Assembly (NCBI GenBank): GCA_964017065.1
Contig: OZ024788.1
Span: forward strand, 4,666,887-4,730,886
Direction of reading: 5' to 3'
DNA: 64,000 bases
Source: Haliclona indistincta
Taxonomy: Eukaryota > Porifera > Demospongiae > Haplosclerida > Chalinidae
The position numbers and the translations under genes are program-made. Shown one piece after another: positions 63,301 through 64,000 of the stretch (within the stretch, counting starts at the first letter, position 1; every line of letters begins with the position of its first letter). The notes below the pieces were generated by a model. The model saw nothing but the letters and a program-made list of their open reading frames with translations, was not told the DNA's origin and ran no database searches.

Positions 63301-63891
63301 GGTTAATGTATGAACAGGCTTAGCAAATACAGCATAAAATGGTTTACAATGTGACTCATGGATTTTGCTAAAATATTCTCGTAATCGGGTTTTTGCTGGC
63401 TTGCAATGTGCTTCTTGGATCTTTCTGAGGACACCAACGTCTGTTGCCTAGGTATCTGTAGGTTTGGTCTGTACTATAAGACAGCTGAGGATGTGCTGAC
63501 CACTTCACGTGCACACTTTGTAGTCAGCACTTTGTTGTTTACTTATGATGAACAGGTCCTGCAGCAAACTAGTTTGCGGCAGCCTTTGAGATCTAGAATC
63601 AGGGTTCATTATTTTTCTCAGGTACGCAAAGCTACCATAGAGGGGTATACTGGTGAGTGTAGTCCACCACACATAGAGATGGTGATCACAGCATCCTCTG
63701 ACAAGACCACACCTCCTGACCTCACCGTTGAGGCTAAGCTCAAAGGAGTACGGACTGAACCAAACATTATCAAGTTTGAGAAAGAAGCTCAGAATGTTGT
63801 TAAGTGTGTCTATCAAGTGTTCTACCACAAGCTATATGGAATCAACCACTGGAGAGCAACATTTATTTTTACTCCACAGCAGCATAAAAAG
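60316..63891 (+). CDS. Gene B: receptor-like protein, 5' part (continues right)
   Basis: ATG 60316 opens a hydrophobic leader (MKWLPVFVFFCIVSW inside it), possibly to 60420. Exons: 60468-60809 (Ig-like; CVSSDEPVATFSC, NVTLSSVATVNVSSLSL), 60905-61153 (FN3-like; PPSAPNVTSITQDRISWSMS, GVEYCVTVLGVDSIG), 61202-61264 and the start of 61316-61474 (Ser/Thr/Pro stalk), the rest of 61316-61474 (membrane span GIAIGVLVLVIVVSAIVAVL, then YQRRR), 61534-61569, 61629-61720 (CVCQMYYQEMGINQWKV), 61776-61910, 63622-63891 (EGYTGECSPPHIEM, then a second CVYQVFYHK). All but the leader junction keep phase (phase 1 outside the module). N-x-S/T sites are common in the ectodomain. Type I membrane protein with a repeated cytoplasmic module; ligand unknown. 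The leader-to-exon-2 phase is unresolved. Confidence 0.7.
61911..63621. other. Gene B intron with MITE remnants
   Basis: 62097-62410 has two diverged copies of GGATTTTATTTTCGAACARCG and ATCGAAAATTA. 63060-63255 is a decayed copy of the CCTCGTACCCAGG MITE (compare 7015-7198). CTGTCCGCATTTGGAGGGTTAA at 63283-63305 is a terminus of the CCCTYCAA TTAA family. No exon recognised. Confidence 0.5.
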
Positions 63892-64000
63892 GTGACTTGA
63901 TAATTTTGCATGCATCTGTTAAAGCCTGTTCACACTAGAATATGTTCTTTGCCACTCATTGAGAACTGATACGTGTAACTATATTTGAGTCCAGGAGCAT

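Overview
This is eukaryotic nuclear DNA, most likely from an early-branching animal; a demosponge such as Amphimedon is my best guess. Several genes show GT-AG introns of 50-100 bp in consistent phase. There is a receptor-like gene with an Ig/FN3-type ectodomain and one membrane span, and a very mixed transposon load (piggyBac, P-like, Crypton, DIRS/Ngaro, many foldback MITEs). Nothing looks bacterial or viral: no operons, no Shine-Dalgarno pattern, no CRISPR. The species is inference.

Host genes. All convincing host exons lie on the + strand and belong to one family. At 18318-34021 (gene A1), 51494-59926 (gene A2) and 60316-63891 and beyond (gene B) the same exon types recur in the same phase: a CQVFY-type exon, a W/SKDY-type exon and an EM-ADSD-type exon. 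Gene B starts with a hydrophobic leader, then Ig/FN3-like exons, a Ser/Thr/Pro stalk, a transmembrane exon and the repeated cytoplasmic module. A2 ends in a short tail with a YVNL motif. I read these as tandem receptor-like paralogues whose large introns hold most of the mobile DNA; A1 and A2 could instead be one gene. The module faintly recalls UPA domains, but I do not recognise it firmly.

Mobile DNA, left to right. 1-498 is the 3' end of a YqaJ-type exonuclease gene. 1.5-5.4 kb holds foldback MITEs. 5448-8943 is a complete but broken piggyBac with TTAA-flanked ends, carrying a 563-bp insertion with a 10-bp target duplication. 9.3-17.7 kb holds CACTAAA-type repeats, foldbacks and two near-identical TTAA MITEs. 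18.8-33.7 kb (the A1 intron) holds four main repeat families and decayed coding fragments. 34884-40548 is a three-level nest: a MITE containing a second MITE containing a DIRS/Ngaro-like tyrosine-recombinase retroelement. 41556-46760 is an apparently intact P-superfamily transposon with perfect outer TIRs, a ten-exon transposase and a second, convergent gene of unknown function; it sits inside a 30-bp minisatellite that continues at 46.8-47.1 and 48.0-49.0 kb. 49.8-55.3 kb holds nested MITEs and a Crypton recombinase relic split by a MITE at a TTAA. 55.3-64 kb is the gene-rich end (A2 3' exons, gene B) with a few MITEs.

How it fits together: the receptor cluster is the only evident host function. 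piggyBac-like TTAA elements dominate, and several insertions can be dated relative to one another because the interrupted sequence is still recognisable.
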